Source of the DNA: JBBECF01 sp040881945
GTDB lineage: Bacteria > Pseudomonadota > Alphaproteobacteria > Dongiales > Dongiaceae
Assembly: GCA_040881945.1 (NCBI GenBank)
Contig: JBBECF010000157.1
Coordinates: forward strand, 14,408-78,407
DNA: 64,000 nucleotides
Direction: 5' to 3'
The notes beneath the pieces were generated by a model, which ran no database searches, was not told the DNA's origin, and saw only the letters and a list, made by a program, of their open reading frames with translations. The stretch's first letter is position 1; each line of letters starts with the position of its first letter. Below, piece after piece: positions 17,033 to 30,421 of this stretch. A program made the position numbers and the translations under genes.

Positions 17033-17797
17033 TCAGAGCCCGGGATAGAACACCTCGCCCGCGGCGATGGTGCGACGGCCGCCGCCGGGCAGGTCGAGCA
17101 CCAGGCCGCCGCCCTCATCGAGGGCGGCGAAGCGGCCGGCCAGGGTCTCGCCGACCAGCCGCGCCTCGACGGGTTGCCCAAGGCCGCGCGCGCCGTCGAG
17201 CCAGCGGGCGCGGATCGGTGCGAAGCCTTCGGCACGCCACTGCCGGTACCAGTCCAGGAAATGTCGGGCGAAGGCCTCGAGCACGCCGGCGACGCTCGCC
17301 TCGCCCGCCCCCACCGCGCCCAGGCTGGTCGCCGGGAACGGCGCGTCGTCGGGGCAGCTTTCGACGTTCACGCCGACGCCGACGACCAGCCAGTCGAGCG
17401 CCGGCCCCGGCGACGCCGAGGTCTCGAGCAGGATGCCGGCGACCTTGCGCCCACCCACCAGGACGTCGTTGGGCCACTTGTATTGCACGCTGGTCCCGGC
17501 CGGCAGCAGCCCATCGAGGGCGGCGCCGAGACCGACGGCGGTGACGAAACTAAGCTGCGCCGCCGTGGCCGGCGCGCAGGCCGGACGCAAGACGAGCGAC
17601 ACATAGAGGTTGCCCGGCGGCGACTGCCACGCACGGCCGCGCCGGCCGCGGCCGGCAAGCTGCTCCCGCGCCCACAGCAGCGTGCCCTCGGCGGCGCCGG
17701 CGGCCGCCTGTCGGCGGCCCTCCTCGTTGGTGCTATCGATGCGGTCGAACGCGACGAGGCGATAGAACGACGGCAGCCGCGGCGCCGCGGCGGTCAT
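17033..17797 (-). CDS. birA: biotin--[acetyl-CoA-carboxylase] ligase
   Basis: A 254-residue group I biotin protein ligase lacking the N-terminal DNA-binding domain, so it should not act as a repressor. The biotinyl-AMP loop is [20 protein letters not shown], and [19 protein letters not shown] is the second hallmark. It starts inside the nuoN stop (ATGA overlap) and so ends the nuo transcript, a widespread alphaproteobacterial arrangement. Confidence 0.95.
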   Translation of the reverse strand: MTAAAPRLPSFYRLVAFDRIDSTNEEGRRQAAAGAAEGTLLWAREQLAGRGRRGRAWQSPPGNLYVSLVLRPACAPATAAQLSFVTAVGLGAALDGLLPAGTSVQYKWPNDVLVGGRKVAGILLETSASPGPALDWLVVGVGVNVESCPDDAPFPATSLGAVGAGEASVAGVLEAFARHFLDWYRQWRAEGFAPIRARWLDGARGLGQPVEARLVGETLAGRFAALDEGGGLVLDLPGGGRRTIAAGEVFYPGL

Positions 17798-19227
17798 CCG
17801 GGAAACAGGGCGGCGGCGGCGGCCGCGGCGCCCTCGACGATCGGGCCCGGAACCGCGAAGAACAGCACGATGAAGACGCCGCTCACGGCGAGCACCCCGG
17901 TCATCTCCCAGCCGAGCGGACGGTCGAAATCCTCGATCGGTTCGTCGAAGTACATCAGCTTGACGATGCGCAAATAATAGAAGGCCCCCAGCACGCTGGT
18001 GACGACGCCGATGACGGCCAGCGCATAGAGCTCCGCCTCGATGGCGGCGAGGAACACGTAGAGCTTGCCGAAGAAACCGGCGAGCGGCGGGATGCCGGCC
18101 ATCGAGAACATGAACACGGCCAGCGCCAGTGCCATCACCGGGTGCGTCTTGGACAGGCCGGCCAGGTCGGCGATCTCCTCCACCATGCGGCCCTTCTGCC
18201 GCATGCACAGGATACAGGCGAAGGTGCCGGCGGTCATGAACATGTAGATCGCCAGATAGACGAGCACGCCGCGCACGCCGACCTCGGTGCCGGGGGCAAG
18301 TCCGATCAGCGCGTAGCCGACATGGCCGATCGAGCTGTACGCCATCAGCCGCTTGATGTTGCTCTGGTTGATCGCGGCCAGGGCGCCGAGGACCATCGAG
18401 GCGATGGAGATGAAGACGATGATCTGCTGCCATTGCTCGACCAGGTCGCCGAACGGTCCGACCATGACGCGCACGAACAGGCCGAGGGCGGCGATCTTGG
18501 GCGCCAGCGCGAAGAACGCGGTGACCGGCGTCGGCGCGCCCTCGTAAACGTCCGGCGTCCACATGTGGAAGGGCACCGCGGCGACCTTGAAGGCGAGGCC
18601 GGCCGCCAGGAAGACGATGCCGACGATCAGCCCGATCGGCGCCGCGCCGGCGCCGCCGATCGTCGCCGCCAGCCCGGCGAAGGCGGTCGTCCCGGCGAAG
18701 CCGTAGATCATCGAGCTGCCGTAGAGCAGCATGCCCGAGGCGAGCGCACCGAGAACGAAGTATTTCAGCCCGGCCTCGGTCGAACGCAAGGAGTCGCGGC
18801 GGAACGCGGCCACGACATAGAGCGCCAGGCTCTGCAGTTCGAGCCCGAGATAGAGCGAGATGAGGTCGTTGGCCGAGACCATCATCAGCATGCCGAGCGT
18901 CGCGAACAGCATCAGCACCGGAAATTCGAAGCGCGCCATGTCCTCCCGCTCGATGTAGTCGAGGGACATGATGACGGCGAGCGCCGAGGCGAGCAGCACC
19001 AACAGCTTCAGAAAGGCGGCGAATCGGTCCGCCACGAACAGGCCGCCGAAGGCGGTGCCGGTCGCGTCCGGCGCGACCCAGACGAGGACGAAGGCGACGA
19101 CCAGGGCCAAGACCGTCAGCCACGCCACCGCCCGGACACCCTGGCCGCGGCGGAACACGCCGAACATGAGCAGCGCCATGCCGGCGACGGCGAGGAAGAT
19201 CTCGGGAGCGGCAAGCATGTAGGACAT
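17794..19227 (-). CDS. nuoN: NADH-quinone oxidoreductase subunit N
   Basis: A 477-residue antiporter-like membrane subunit of complex I, about 14 helices. [16 protein letters not shown] with the key helix-5 Glu and the conserved [25 protein letters not shown] segment are present. The ATG at 19227 ([11 protein letters not shown]) fits the family. Last nuo gene of the operon. Confidence 0.97.
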   Translation of the reverse strand: MSYMLAAPEIFLAVAGMALLMFGVFRRGQGVRAVAWLTVLALVVAFVLVWVAPDATGTAFGGLFVADRFAAFLKLLVLLASALAVIMSLDYIEREDMARFEFPVLMLFATLGMLMMVSANDLISLYLGLELQSLALYVVAAFRRDSLRSTEAGLKYFVLGALASGMLLYGSSMIYGFAGTTAFAGLAATIGGAGAAPIGLIVGIVFLAAGLAFKVAAVPFHMWTPDVYEGAPTPVTAFFALAPKIAALGLFVRVMVGPFGDLVEQWQQIIVFISIASMVLGALAAINQSNIKRLMAYSSIGHVGYALIGLAPGTEVGVRGVLVYLAIYMFMTAGTFACILCMRQKGRMVEEIADLAGLSKTHPVMALALAVFMFSMAGIPPLAGFFGKLYVFLAAIEAELYALAVIGVVTSVLGAFYYLRIVKLMYFDEPIEDFDRPLGWEMTGVLAVSGVFIVLFFAVPGPIVEGAAAAAAALFPG

Positions 19228-19247
19228 CAAGACCCGCCTCGGCTCCC

Positions 19248-20795
19248 TTATTCGGCCGCGACCGCGGCGGCCTGTTCCCAGGCCGCGGCCGCGAGCTCGA
19301 TCAGCGACGGCGCCGGCGATCCGGCCCGCGCCGTGCCGTACTGCTCGATCAGGTTCTCGACGCTCGGCCCCACGATCTCGAGGAACGACATCGGATAGAT
19401 GCCCATCCACAGGACGAGCACGACCAGGGGGGCGAACACCGCTATCTCGCGGCGGCTGAGGTCGGCGATGTTCATCAGGTCGGGCCGCACCAGCTTGCCG
19501 AAAATCACCCGGCGATACAGCCACAGCATGTAGGCGGCACCGAGGATGATCCCGGTCGTGATCAGGGTCGCGACCCAGGTATTGTCCTGGAAGGCGCCGA
19601 CCATGACCAGAAATTCACCGACGAAGCCGCTCGTGCCGGGCAAGCCGACCGAGGCCAGGGTGAACAGCATGAACACGGCGGCATAGAGCGGCATGCGGTG
19701 AACCAGGCCGCCGTAGCGCGCGATCAGGCGCGAATGCACGCGGTCATAGATCACCCCGACGATGAGGAACAGCGCGGCCGAAACGACGCCGTGGCTCAGC
19801 ATCTGGAACAGCGCGCCCTCAATCCCCTGCCGCGTCAGGGTGAAGATGCCGACGGTCACGAATCCCATATGCGCGACCGAGGAATAGGCGATCAGCTTCT
19901 TCATGTCCTCCTGGGCGAGCGCGACCAACGAGGTGTAGATCACGGCGACGACGCTCAAGACATAGATCAGCGGCGTGAAAAAGGCCGAGGCGTCCGGGAA
20001 CATCGGCAGCGAGAAGCGCAGGAACCCATAGGCGCCCATCTTTAGCAGGACGGCCGCCAGGATCACCGAACCGGCGGTCGGCGCCTCGACATGGGCGTCG
20101 GGCAGCCAGGTGTGCACCGGCCACATCGGCACCTTGACCGCGAACGAGGCGAAGAAGGCCAGCCACAGCCAGGTCTGCATGCCGGCCGGGAAACCGTACC
20201 GCATCAGCGTCGGGATGTCCGTGGTGCCGGCCTCGAAATAGATCGCCAGGATGCCGAGCAGCATCAGCACCGAGCCGAGCAGCGTATAGAGAAAGAACTT
20301 GAAGGCGGCATAGACCCGCCGTTCGCCGCCCCACACCCCGATGATGAAGAACATCGGGATCAGCACGCCCTCGAAGAACACATAGAACGCGACGAAGTCG
20401 AGGGCGCAGAACATCCCGACCATGAGGGTCTCGAGCACCAGGAAGGCGATCATGTACTCCTTGATCCGGGTCTGGATCGCCTCCCAGCTCGCGAGGATCG
20501 CGATCGGCGTCAGCAACGTGGACAGCAGCACCAGCAGCAACGAGATGCCGTCGACGCCCATGTGGTACGAGATGCCGAAGGACGGAATCCAATCGACCTT
20601 CTCGACGAACTGGAATTCGGCGCTCGTGCGGTCGAAGTCGACCCACAACAGGAGCGAGAGCACGAAGGTAATCACCGACGTCCACAGGGCCACGTTGCGC
20701 ACGTTGCGCGCCACGATCTCGGCATCGCCGCGGATCACGAGGATGAATCCGGCGCCGACCAGCGGCAGGAACGTGACGAGGCTGAGTAGCGGCAT
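19248..20795 (-). CDS. nuoM: NADH-quinone oxidoreductase subunit M
   Basis: A 515-residue proton-pumping subunit of complex I. Family signatures include [20 protein letters not shown] (essential Glu), [27 protein letters not shown] in overlapping pieces, and [18 protein letters not shown]. Length is normal and it lies between nuoL and nuoN with short gaps. Confidence 0.97.
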   Translation of the reverse strand: MPLLSLVTFLPLVGAGFILVIRGDAEIVARNVRNVALWTSVITFVLSLLLWVDFDRTSAEFQFVEKVDWIPSFGISYHMGVDGISLLLVLLSTLLTPIAILASWEAIQTRIKEYMIAFLVLETLMVGMFCALDFVAFYVFFEGVLIPMFFIIGVWGGERRVYAAFKFFLYTLLGSVLMLLGILAIYFEAGTTDIPTLMRYGFPAGMQTWLWLAFFASFAVKVPMWPVHTWLPDAHVEAPTAGSVILAAVLLKMGAYGFLRFSLPMFPDASAFFTPLIYVLSVVAVIYTSLVALAQEDMKKLIAYSSVAHMGFVTVGIFTLTRQGIEGALFQMLSHGVVSAALFLIVGVIYDRVHSRLIARYGGLVHRMPLYAAVFMLFTLASVGLPGTSGFVGEFLVMVGAFQDNTWVATLITTGIILGAAYMLWLYRRVIFGKLVRPDLMNIADLSRREIAVFAPLVVLVLWMGIYPMSFLEIVGPSVENLIEQYGTARAGSPAPSLIELAAAAWEQAAAVAAE

Positions 20796-20810
20796 CCGTC
20801 TCCCCTGCCC

Positions 20811-22757
20811 TCAGCCGACCCGCGCGAGCAGGTACCACGACACCAGCGCCACGACGCCGATCAGCATGGCGAAGGCATAGTGGTAGACATAGCCAGTCTG
20901 CAGGCGGCTGGCGCGCTGCGCCAGGTTGAGCGCCGCCGCCGCCACGCCGTCCGGGCCGACGCCGTCGATCAACGCCCCGTCGCCGGACTTCCATAGGCCG
21001 TAACCCAGGTAGTTCGCAAATCGGACGAACAAAAGATCGTAAGCCTCGTCGAAATACCATTTATTGAGCAGGAATAAATAGAGCGCGCGCACCCGCCCGA
21101 CGATTGCGGCCGGCAAGTCTGGCCGCCGCATGTACATGAGATAGGCCAGGGCAATCCCGATCGCCGCCGCCCCCAGCGGCGCCAGCTTGACCAGGAGCGG
21201 CACGTGATGCGCCGCCTCGATCGAATCGTTGCCCGGCAGCACGAGCAGCGAGTCGCCCCAGAACGACTCCATTCCCTCGCCGACGAACTGGGAATAGCCG
21301 ATCGCCCCGGCGAAGACGGCGCCCAGCGCGAGCACGATCAAGGGCACCAGCATGATCTTCGGCGATTCGTGGACATGCGCCATCACCTTGTCGTCGGCGC
21401 GCGGGAGCCCGTGGAAGGTCATCAACAGCAACCGCCACGAATAGAAGGCGGTCAGGACCGCGACCAGGAGCCCGAGCCAGAACGCATACCGTCCGACCCC
21501 GGTTTCGGCCGCCCAGGCGGCCTCCAGGATCACGTCCTTGGAGTAGAACCCGGCAAAGCCGAACAGCCCCGGGATGCCGACGCCGGCGAGCGACAGGCTG
21601 CCGATCCACATCACCGCGTAGGTGACCGGCACCAGCCGCCAGATCCCGCCCATCTTGCGCATGTCCTGTTCGGCCGACATGGCGTGGATCACCGACCCGG
21701 CGCCGAGGAACAGCAGCGCCTTGAAGAAGGCGTGGGTGTAGAGGTGAAACATCGCCGCGCCGTAGGCCGAGACGCCGGCGGCGAAAAACATGTAGCCGAG
21801 CTGGCTGCAGGTCGAATAGGCGATGACCCGCTTGATGTCGTTCTGGCAGAGGGCGATGGTGGCGGCGAAGATCGCGGTCGTCGCGCCGACCAGCGTCACC
21901 ACTATGAGCGCCGTCGGCGCGTATTCGAACATCGGCGACAGCCGGACGACCATGAACACGCCGGCGGTCACCATGGTCGCCGCGTGGATCAGCGCCGAGA
22001 CCGGGGTCGGACCCTCCATGGCGTCGGGCAACCAGGTATGCAGGCCGATCTGCGCCGACTTTCCCATGGCGCCGATGAACAACAGGATACACAGCGTGTC
22101 GAGGGTATCGACGCGCAGGCCGAGGAAGTCGATGACCGTACCGGCCCTGTCCGGCGTCGCCGCGAAGACGGTGTCGAAATCGATCGAGCCGAAGACGAAG
22201 AACACGCCCATGATGCCGAGGGCGAAGCCGAAGTCGCCGACGCGGTTGACGATGAACGCCTTGATCGCCGCCGCATTGGCCGTCTCCCGGTCGTACCAGA
22301 AGCCGATCAGCAGGTACGAGCACAGCCCGACGCCTTCCCAGCCGAAGAACAGTTGCAGGAAATTGTCGGCCGTCACCAGCGACAGCATGAAGAACGTAAA
22401 CAGGCTGAGATAGGCGAAGAACCGCGGGATCGACTTGTCGTGATGCATATAGCCGATGGAATAGACGTGCACCATGGCGGACACGAAGCTGACCACGAAC
22501 ATCATGACCGCCGAGAGCTGATCGACGCGCAGCGCCCAGGACGCCTCGAACGCGCCCGAGTCGACCCAGGTGAACAGCTCGGTCGTGCGCGGCTGACCGC
22601 CGAACGCGACGTCGACGAGGACCGGCACCGACAGCGCCGCCGAGGCGAGCATCAACCCGCAGGACACGGCCTGCGCCCCCTTGTCGCCGATCTGGCGGCC
22701 GAACAGGCCGGCGATGACGGCGCCGATCAACGGCAGGAAGATGACGGCCGCGTCCAT
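20811..22757 (-). CDS. nuoL: NADH-quinone oxidoreductase subunit L
   Basis: A 648-residue distal antiporter-like subunit with a C-terminal lateral helix. GWEGVGLCSYLLIGFWYDR, GKSAQIGLHTWLPDAMEGPT, VSALIHAATMVTAGVF and RVIAYSTCSQLGYMFFAAG are all present. The C-terminal region (KWYFDEAYDLLFVR) is the usual end of the long amphipathic helix. Confidence 0.97.
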   Translation of the reverse strand: MDAAVIFLPLIGAVIAGLFGRQIGDKGAQAVSCGLMLASAALSVPVLVDVAFGGQPRTTELFTWVDSGAFEASWALRVDQLSAVMMFVVSFVSAMVHVYSIGYMHHDKSIPRFFAYLSLFTFFMLSLVTADNFLQLFFGWEGVGLCSYLLIGFWYDRETANAAAIKAFIVNRVGDFGFALGIMGVFFVFGSIDFDTVFAATPDRAGTVIDFLGLRVDTLDTLCILLFIGAMGKSAQIGLHTWLPDAMEGPTPVSALIHAATMVTAGVFMVVRLSPMFEYAPTALIVVTLVGATTAIFAATIALCQNDIKRVIAYSTCSQLGYMFFAAGVSAYGAAMFHLYTHAFFKALLFLGAGSVIHAMSAEQDMRKMGGIWRLVPVTYAVMWIGSLSLAGVGIPGLFGFAGFYSKDVILEAAWAAETGVGRYAFWLGLLVAVLTAFYSWRLLLMTFHGLPRADDKVMAHVHESPKIMLVPLIVLALGAVFAGAIGYSQFVGEGMESFWGDSLLVLPGNDSIEAAHHVPLLVKLAPLGAAAIGIALAYLMYMRRPDLPAAIVGRVRALYLFLLNKWYFDEAYDLLFVRFANYLGYGLWKSGDGALIDGVGPDGVAAAALNLAQRASRLQTGYVYHYAFAMLIGVVALVSWYLLARVG

Positions 22758-22764
22758 TCCCGCC

Positions 22765-23076
22765 TCAACCCTTCATCAGGTTGATGTCTTCAACGGCGAT
22801 CGACCCGCGGTTGCGGAAGTAGACCACCAGGATGGCGAGGCCGATCGCCGCCTCGGCGGCCGCCACGGTCAACACGAACATGGCGAAGACCTGGCCGACC
22901 AGGTCGCCGAGATGGACCGAGAACGACACCAGGTTGATGTTGACGGCGAGCAGCATCAGCTCGATCGACATCAGGATGATGATGACGTTCTTGCGGTTGA
23001 GGAAAATGCCGAAAATGCCCAGCGTGAACAGGATCGCGGCCACGGTGAGATAATGGGCGAGGCCGATGTCGAACAT
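22765..23076 (-). CDS. nuoK: NADH-quinone oxidoreductase subunit K
   Basis: 103 residues, three helices. [20 protein letters not shown] and [14 protein letters not shown] carry the conserved membrane Glu (SIELML), and [19 protein letters not shown] the second Glu. Size is standard. It starts one base from the nuoJ stop. Confidence 0.97.
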   Translation of the reverse strand: MFDIGLAHYLTVAAILFTLGIFGIFLNRKNVIIILMSIELMLLAVNINLVSFSVHLGDLVGQVFAMFVLTVAAAEAAIGLAILVVYFRNRGSIAVEDINLMKG

Positions 23077-23688
23077 TCAGATGCCGCTCCCCGTGGCCAC
23101 ATCCTTGATCTCGACCGAGCGCTTGCCGCGCGCGAGTTGGGCGGCGATCGACTGGCGCCGGACGCCTTCGCGCTGGCGCAGCGTCAGCACGATGGCGCCG
23201 ATCATGGCGACCAGCAGGATCAGCCCCGCCGCCTGGAACAGATAGACGTAATCGGTGTACAGCACGGCGCCGAGCGCGTGCGTGTTGGTGACCTCGCCGA
23301 CCGGGGGGATCGGACGCTGGGCCGTCGCCAACGCCTCCGGCGCCGCCACCCAGGCGCCGAACACCAGCAGCAGTTCGACCAGCAGCACCAGCCCGATCAG
23401 CCCGCCGATCGGCAGATACTGCAGGAAGCCGCGGCGCAGCTCGACAAAATTGATATCGAGCATCATGACGACGAAGAGGAACAGCACGGCGACCGCGCCG
23501 ACATAGACGACGACCAGAATCATCGCCAGGAACTCGGCCCCCAGGAGGACAAACAGCCCGGCCGAATTGAAGAAGGCGAGAATCAGGAACAGCACCGAGT
23601 GCACCGGGTTGCGGGCGGCGACCACCATGACCCCGGCGGCGAGCGCGGTCCCGGCGAACAGATAAAAGGCGAGCGCCTGGACGATCAT
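23077..23688 (-). CDS. nuoJ: NADH-quinone oxidoreductase subunit J
   Basis: 203 residues, five helices. NPVHSVLFLILAFFNSAGLF and EFLAMILVVVYVGAVAVLFLF (with MMLDINF following) are the family core. The ATG at 23688 gives the right N-terminus, MIVQALAFYLFAG. A hydrophilic tail of about 30 residues follows the last helix. Confidence 0.96.
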   Translation of the reverse strand: MIVQALAFYLFAGTALAAGVMVVAARNPVHSVLFLILAFFNSAGLFVLLGAEFLAMILVVVYVGAVAVLFLFVVMMLDINFVELRRGFLQYLPIGGLIGLVLLVELLLVFGAWVAAPEALATAQRPIPPVGEVTNTHALGAVLYTDYVYLFQAAGLILLVAMIGAIVLTLRQREGVRRQSIAAQLARGKRSVEIKDVATGSGI

Positions 23689-23698
23689 CGGGCGGCGC

Positions 23699-24187
23699 TC
23701 ACCGGTACGGCGCGTCGGCCGCCAGGTTGGCGGCGATCTCCGCCTCCCAGCGGTCGCCGTTGGCGAGCAGCTTGTCCTTGTTGTAGAGCAGCTCCTCGCG
23801 CGTCTCCGTCGCAAATTCGAAGTTCGGGCCCTCGACGATCGCGTCGACCGGGCAAGCCTCCTGGCACAACCCGCAATAGATGCATTTGGTCATGTCGATG
23901 TCGTAGCGTGTCGTGCGCCGGCTGCCGTCGGCGCGCGGCTCGGCCTCGATGGTGATGGCGAGCGCCGGGCACACGGCCTCGCACAGCTTGCAGGCGATGC
24001 AGCGTTCCTCGCCGTTCGGATAGCGGCGCAGCGCATGCTCGCCGCGGAAGCGCGGGCTGAGCGGTCCCTTCTCGAACGGGTAATTGAGCGTCACGCGCGG
24101 CCGGAACATGTAGCCGAAGCTGAGCCGCAGCCCCGACAACAGCTCGCGGAGCAACAGGCTGTTCATGCCGCGATACAGGAAGCCCAT
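23699..24187 (-). CDS. nuoI: NADH-quinone oxidoreductase subunit I
   Basis: A 162-residue ferredoxin-like subunit carrying clusters N6a and N6b. The two motifs are [12 protein letters not shown] and [12 protein letters not shown]. The N-terminus ([15 protein letters not shown]) is the usual amphipathic helix. I prefer the ATG at 24187, though a TTG two codons upstream is possible. About 85 bases separate it from nuoH. Confidence 0.97.
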   Translation of the reverse strand: MGFLYRGMNSLLLRELLSGLRLSFGYMFRPRVTLNYPFEKGPLSPRFRGEHALRRYPNGEERCIACKLCEAVCPALAITIEAEPRADGSRRTTRYDIDMTKCIYCGLCQEACPVDAIVEGPNFEFATETREELLYNKDKLLANGDRWEAEIAANLAADAPYR

Positions 24188-24272
24188 GCTCAACCGACTC
24201 CCGTCGCGCGCCCACCGGCCACCCGGCCGCCGCTACCATAGCCGGCGCGGCCGCCGGCGCAAGCCCCGCCGG

Positions 24273-25280
24273 TCACGGCAACCACCCGAAGGCGAGGAGC
24301 GCACCCGCCGTGACGACCACCCAAAGCATCGAAAACGGCAGGAACACTTTCCAGCCGAGGCGCATGAGCTGGTCATAGCGATAGCGCGGGAACGACGCCC
24401 GCACCCAGATGACGCAGAACAGCACGAAGGCGACCTTGAGCGCGAACCACACCGGCCCCGGCACCCAATTGAACGGCGCCACGTCGAACGGCGGCAGCCA
24501 GCCGCCGAGGAACAGGATGGTCGTCGAGGCGCTCATCAGGATGATGTTGCCGTATTCGCCGAGGAAGAAGAGGGCGAAGGTCATTGCCGAGTATTCCGAG
24601 AAATATCCGGCGACCAGCTCCGCTTCCGCCTCCGGCAGGTCGAACGGCGTCCGATTGGTCTCGGCCAGGCCCGAAATGAAAAAGATCACGAACATCGGCA
24701 ACAGCGGCACGGCGAACCAGACGTTCTTCTGCGCCAGCACGACGTCCGTCAGATTCAGCGAACCGACGCACAGCAGCACAGTGATCATGACGAAGCCGAT
24801 GGCGACCTCGTAGGACACCATCTGCGCCGCCGAGCGCAGCGCGCCGAGGAACGGATATTTCGAATTGCTCGCCCAACCGGCCATGACGACGCCATAGACG
24901 CCGAGCGAGGATATCGCGAACAAGTAGAGCACGCCGACATTGATGTCGGCCAGCACGACGCCCTCGCCGAACGGGATGACCGCCCAGGCGACCAGGCTGA
25001 GCACGAAGGTGAGCATCGGCGCCGCGATGAACACGACGCGGCTGGCCCCGCTGGGGATGATGGTCTCCTTGAACATCAGCTTGAGCCCGTCGGCGATCGG
25101 CTGAAGCAGGCCGAACGGCCCGACCACGTTGGGGCCGCGGCGGAGCTGCATCGCCGCCATCACCTTGCGCTCGGCCAGGGTGAGATAGGCGATCGCCCCC
25201 AGCAGCGGCGCCACGATGGCGACGATCTGAGCGACGATGATCGTCGCCGGCCAGACGTAGCCATCCCATAATTCAGTCAT
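24273..25280 (-). CDS. nuoH: NADH-quinone oxidoreductase subunit H
   Basis: 335 residues, eight helices, forming the quinone chamber. [20 protein letters not shown], the conserved acidic loop ([20 protein letters not shown]) and [15 protein letters not shown] are present. The ATG overlaps the nuoG stop by 8 bases. Confidence 0.97.
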   Translation of the reverse strand: MTELWDGYVWPATIIVAQIVAIVAPLLGAIAYLTLAERKVMAAMQLRRGPNVVGPFGLLQPIADGLKLMFKETIIPSGASRVVFIAAPMLTFVLSLVAWAVIPFGEGVVLADINVGVLYLFAISSLGVYGVVMAGWASNSKYPFLGALRSAAQMVSYEVAIGFVMITVLLCVGSLNLTDVVLAQKNVWFAVPLLPMFVIFFISGLAETNRTPFDLPEAEAELVAGYFSEYSAMTFALFFLGEYGNIILMSASTTILFLGGWLPPFDVAPFNWVPGPVWFALKVAFVLFCVIWVRASFPRYRYDQLMRLGWKVFLPFSMLWVVVTAGALLAFGWLP

Positions 25281-27336
25281 GCGTGCCGGTCTTCGTCGGC
25301 CGACCGCGCAGATACGCCTCGGTGCAATTCGCCATGGTCTCCGAGGCGCGGCTGATCGGGTCGGTCATGTAGAAGTTTTCGATCGGGAAGCGAAACGGCG
25401 TCGCCGCCTCCGGGCCATCGGCGCCGAACGGCTCCCAGGGCGCCGGCTGGATCGAGTCGAGGCGGCCGAATCGCCCGTTCGCCTCGACGAGGCGCCGACG
25501 GAGCTGCGCCAGATCGTCGTAGGGCAGCGGCCGGCCGAGCGTCTCCGACAGCGCGCGCAGGACCGTCCAGTCCTCGCGCGCGTCGCCGGGCGGGAACACC
25601 GCCAGGCGCGCCTGCTGCACCCGGCCCTCGGTGTTGACGTAGGTGGCGTTCTTCTCGGTATAGGCGGCGCCGGCCAGGACCACGTCCGCGCGCTCGGCGC
25701 CGGCGTCGCCGTGATGCCCCTGATAGACGACGAAGGCGCCGCCGAGGCGGGCCATGTCGATCTCGTCGGCGCCGAGCAGATACACGACCTCGATCTCGCC
25801 GCCTCCGGCGCCGTCGAGGATGCCGTCGGTGTCGCGGCCGCCCGGGCCCGGCACGAAGCCGACATCGAGCCCGCCGACGCGGGCCGCGGCGGTGTGCAGC
25901 AGGTTGAATCCGTTCCAGTTGTCGCCGACCATGCCGCAGCTTTCGGCGACGCGACGCGCCAGGCCGAGCACCGCCGCGCCGTCCGGCCGGGCCAGCGCGC
26001 CCATGCCGAGCACGAGCATCGGCCGCTCGGCCTGCTTCAGCACCGCGGCGAAGGGATGACGGCCGTCGGCGACCTCGCGCAAGGTCTCCGGCCCGGCGCC
26101 CAGGCGCTCGGCGCGGTAGGTCAGGTCCACGCTCGGCCCGATCGTCGCGACCGGGAACCGCCCCATGAGAAAGCGTTTGCGCAGGCGGGCGTTGACCAGC
26201 GGCGCCTCCCATCGCGGGTTGGTGCCGATCAACAGGCAGGCACCGGCGCGCTCGATGCCGGCGATCGTGGTGTTGAACAGGTAGCCGGCGCGCGCCCGCG
26301 GGTCGATCCGGGCGCCGTCCTGACGGCAATCGAGGTTGGGCGAGCCGAGCGCGGCCATCAAGTCCTTGAGCGCAAGCATGGCCTCGACATCGACCAGATC
26401 GCCGGCAATGGCGGCGATGCGTTGGCCGGGGACACCGCGCAGCCGCTCGGCCACGGCGGCGAAGGCCTCCGCCCAACTTGCCGGCCGCAGCCGGCCGTCG
26501 CGGCGCAGATACGGCCGGTCAAGCCGCTGGCGCCGCAGCCCGTCGCAGGCGAACCGGGTCTTGTCGGAGATCCACTCCTCGTTGATCCGCTCGTTGAGCC
26601 GCGGCAACACGCGCATGACCTCGCGGCCGCGGGCGTCGACGCGAACGTTGCTGCCGACCGCGTCCATCACGTCGATCGTCTGGGTTTTCTGCAGCTCCCA
26701 CGGCCGCGCCGCAAAGGCGTAGGGCTTGGAGGTCAGCGCCCCGACCGGACAGATGTCGATCATGTTGCCCGACAACTCCGAGCGCAGCGCCGTCTCGACA
26801 TAGGTGCCGATCTCCATGTGCTCGCCGCGTCCCGTCGCGCCGAGGTCCTCGACCCCGGCGACCTCGGTGGCGAAGCGCACGCAGCGCGTGCAGTGGATGC
26901 ACCGCGTCATGATGGTCTTGATCAGCGGTCCGAGATACTTCTCGCTCACCGCCCGCTTGCTCTCGCGGAAGCGGCCGCGGTCCAATCCATAGGCCATTGC
27001 CTGGTCTTGCAGGTCGCATTCGCCGCCCTGGTCGCAGATCGGACAGTCGAGCGGGTGGTTGATCAGCAGGAACTCCATGACGCCCTGGCGCGCCTTGCGC
27101 GCGACGTCGGAATCCGTGCGGATCACCATGCCGTCGGCGGCCGGCATCGCGCAGGAGGCGATGGGCTTCGGCGACTTCTCCATTTCGACCAGGCACATGC
27201 GACAATTGCCGGCGACCGAGAGCCGCTCGTGGTAGCAGAAATGCGGGATCTCGACGCCGGCGATCTGGCAGGCCTGCAACACGTTCAGGCCCGGTTCGAC
27301 CTCGATCTCGACGCCGTCGATGATTAGTTTCGGCAC
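25273..27336 (-). CDS. nuoG: NADH-quinone oxidoreductase subunit G
   Basis: A 687-residue iron-sulfur subunit. The 2Fe-2S domain has [20 protein letters not shown], the His-Cys3 cluster motif is in [19 protein letters not shown], and a further cluster in [19 protein letters not shown] molybdopterin-oxidoreductase-like domain without cofactor follows. The start is GTG (position 27336) giving [13 protein letters not shown]. Length is typical for alphaproteobacteria. Confidence 0.96.
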   Translation of the reverse strand: MPKLIIDGVEIEVEPGLNVLQACQIAGVEIPHFCYHERLSVAGNCRMCLVEMEKSPKPIASCAMPAADGMVIRTDSDVARKARQGVMEFLLINHPLDCPICDQGGECDLQDQAMAYGLDRGRFRESKRAVSEKYLGPLIKTIMTRCIHCTRCVRFATEVAGVEDLGATGRGEHMEIGTYVETALRSELSGNMIDICPVGALTSKPYAFAARPWELQKTQTIDVMDAVGSNVRVDARGREVMRVLPRLNERINEEWISDKTRFACDGLRRQRLDRPYLRRDGRLRPASWAEAFAAVAERLRGVPGQRIAAIAGDLVDVEAMLALKDLMAALGSPNLDCRQDGARIDPRARAGYLFNTTIAGIERAGACLLIGTNPRWEAPLVNARLRKRFLMGRFPVATIGPSVDLTYRAERLGAGPETLREVADGRHPFAAVLKQAERPMLVLGMGALARPDGAAVLGLARRVAESCGMVGDNWNGFNLLHTAAARVGGLDVGFVPGPGGRDTDGILDGAGGGEIEVVYLLGADEIDMARLGGAFVVYQGHHGDAGAERADVVLAGAAYTEKNATYVNTEGRVQQARLAVFPPGDAREDWTVLRALSETLGRPLPYDDLAQLRRRLVEANGRFGRLDSIQPAPWEPFGADGPEAATPFRFPIENFYMTDPISRASETMANCTEAYLRGRPTKTGTHD

Positions 27337-27342
27337 GAGCCC

Positions 27343-28626
27343 CTACTCCGCCGCCCGACGCAACGGCGACTCGAGGATACGGCGCTCCAGCTCGGGCCGA
27401 AAATGCCGGATCAGCCCCTGGATCGGCCAGGCCGCGGCGTCGCCGAGTGCGCAGATGGTGTGCCCCTCGATCTGGCGCGTCACCTCCTCGAGGTCATCGA
27501 TCTCCTCGATCCGAGCCTCGCCTCTGACCAGGCGCTCCATGACCCGCCACATCCAGCCGGCGCCCTCGCGGCAGGGCGTACACTGGCCGCAGCTTTCGTG
27601 CATGTAGAAATGCGAGAGCCGCGCGATCGCCGCGACGACGTCGGTCGACTTGTCCATGACGATGACCGCGGCGGTGCCGAGCCCGCATTTCACGTCGCGC
27701 AGCGAATCGAAGTCCATCAACACGCTGTCGCAGATCGATTTCGGCAGCAGCGGTACCGACGAGCCGCCCGGAATGATCGCCAGCAGGTTGTCCCAGCCGC
27801 CGCGCACGCCCCCGGCGTGCTTTTCGATGAGCTGGCGCAGGGGCACGCCCATCTCCTCCTCGACGTTGCACGGCTTCTCGACGTGCCCGGAGATGCAGAA
27901 GATCTTGGTGCCGGTGTTCTTCGGCCGGCCGAGGCCGCTCCACCACGCCGCGCCGCGGCGCAGGATGGCCGGCACGACGGCGATCGTCTCCACATTGTTC
28001 ACGGTCGTCGGGCAGCCATAGACGCCGACCGCCGCCGGGAACGGCGGCTTCAGCCGCGGCATGCCCTTCTTGCCCTCGAGGCTTTCGAGCAGCGCCGTCT
28101 CCTCGCCGCAGATATAGGCGCCGGCGCCGCGATGCAGGACGATGTCGTAGTCCCAGCCCGACCCGCAGGCGTTCTTGCCGATCAGCCCGGCTTCGCGGGC
28201 TTCGTCGATAGCGGCCTGGAGGTTCAGCGCCTCGTTATAGAACTCGCCGCGGATATAGATGAAGCAGGTGTGCGCGCCCATCGCGGCGCCGGCCAGCAGG
28301 CAACCTTCGAGCAACATATGCGGTTCGAAGCGCAGAATGTCGCGGTCCTTGCAGGTGCCGGGCTCCGATTCGTCGGCGTTGACGACGAGATAGGACGGCC
28401 GGCCGTCCGACTGCTTGGGCATGAACGACCATTTCAGGCCGGCCGGGAAGCCGGCGCCGCCGCGCCCGCGCAGGTCCGACTTCTTCACCTCGTCGATGAT
28501 CGCGTCGCGGCCGCGGGCGATCAGGTCCTTGGTATTGTCCCAGGTGCCACGCGCCCGCGCGCCGGCCAGCCGCCAGTCGTGGCGGCCGTAGAGGTTGGTG
28601 AAGACGCGGTCGGCGTCGCGCAGCAT
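27343..28626 (-). CDS. nuoF: NADH-quinone oxidoreductase subunit F
   Basis: A 427-residue flavoprotein where NADH is oxidised. The NADH/FMN site has [19 protein letters not shown] and [13 protein letters not shown], with [16 protein letters not shown]. The N3 cluster motif is [12 protein letters not shown] plus a distal Cys ([14 protein letters not shown]). ATG at 28626 ([14 protein letters not shown]). Confidence 0.97.
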   Translation of the reverse strand: MLRDADRVFTNLYGRHDWRLAGARARGTWDNTKDLIARGRDAIIDEVKKSDLRGRGGAGFPAGLKWSFMPKQSDGRPSYLVVNADESEPGTCKDRDILRFEPHMLLEGCLLAGAAMGAHTCFIYIRGEFYNEALNLQAAIDEAREAGLIGKNACGSGWDYDIVLHRGAGAYICGEETALLESLEGKKGMPRLKPPFPAAVGVYGCPTTVNNVETIAVVPAILRRGAAWWSGLGRPKNTGTKIFCISGHVEKPCNVEEEMGVPLRQLIEKHAGGVRGGWDNLLAIIPGGSSVPLLPKSICDSVLMDFDSLRDVKCGLGTAAVIVMDKSTDVVAAIARLSHFYMHESCGQCTPCREGAGWMWRVMERLVRGEARIEEIDDLEEVTRQIEGHTICALGDAAAWPIQGLIRHFRPELERRILESPLRRAAE

Positions 28627-28628
28627 GG

Positions 28629-29242
28629 CTATTCGCCCGCCCCGCCGCCGGCGACCAGGGTGGTGGGTCCGCCCGCCGGGGCCGACCCCTGCCGGCCGGT
28701 CTGCGAGCCGGCGGCCGGCCGTTCGCCGCGGGCGAGCGCGTCGAGCACCGCTTCCAGCCGCCGCGGGTCCAGGTCTTCGTAAAAGTCGTCGTTGATCTGC
28801 ACGACCGGCGCGTTCACGCAGGCGCCGAGGCATTCGACCTCGACGAGCGAGAAGAGGCCGTCCGCGCAGCGCTGGCGCATCCCGATGCCAAGCTTTCGCC
28901 GGCAGGTCCGCGACAGCTCCTCGGAGCCGCGCAGCCAGCACGGCGTGGTGCGGCAGATCTGGACATGGAACTTCCCGACCGGCTGCAGGTTGAACATCGT
29001 GTAGAACGTCGCGACCTCGTAGACGCGAATCGGCGCCATGTCGAGCAGTTCGCCGACATGGTCCATGGCGGCGCGCGGCAGCCAGCCCCCGGCCTGGCGC
29101 TGCGCCAGGTCGAGCAGCGCCAGCACCGCGCTGGCCTGGCGACCGGGCGGGTATTTCGCGATGTACGCCTGCGCGCGCTCGCGGTTGTCGCGCGTGAAGG
29201 CAAAGCCGTCCGGCTGGACGCTGGGCTGCGGGCCGGGCGAAC

Positions 29243-29246
<4 letters not shown>
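28629..29246 (-). CDS. nuoE: NADH-quinone oxidoreductase subunit E
   Basis: A 205-residue thioredoxin-like subunit with the N1a 2Fe-2S cluster. Ligands fall in [11 protein letters not shown] and [29 protein letters not shown] is diagnostic. A Gly/Ala-rich tail of about 30 residues follows the domain, as in several alphaproteobacteria. It overlaps the nuoD stop by 4 bases. Confidence 0.96.

Positions 29247-30420
<1,174 letters not shown>

Positions 30421-30421
<1 letters not shown>

Noticed and set aside
25277..27327. Long frames over nuoG on both strands
   Set aside because: nuoG has all iron-sulfur ligands; the others are codon-position shadows.
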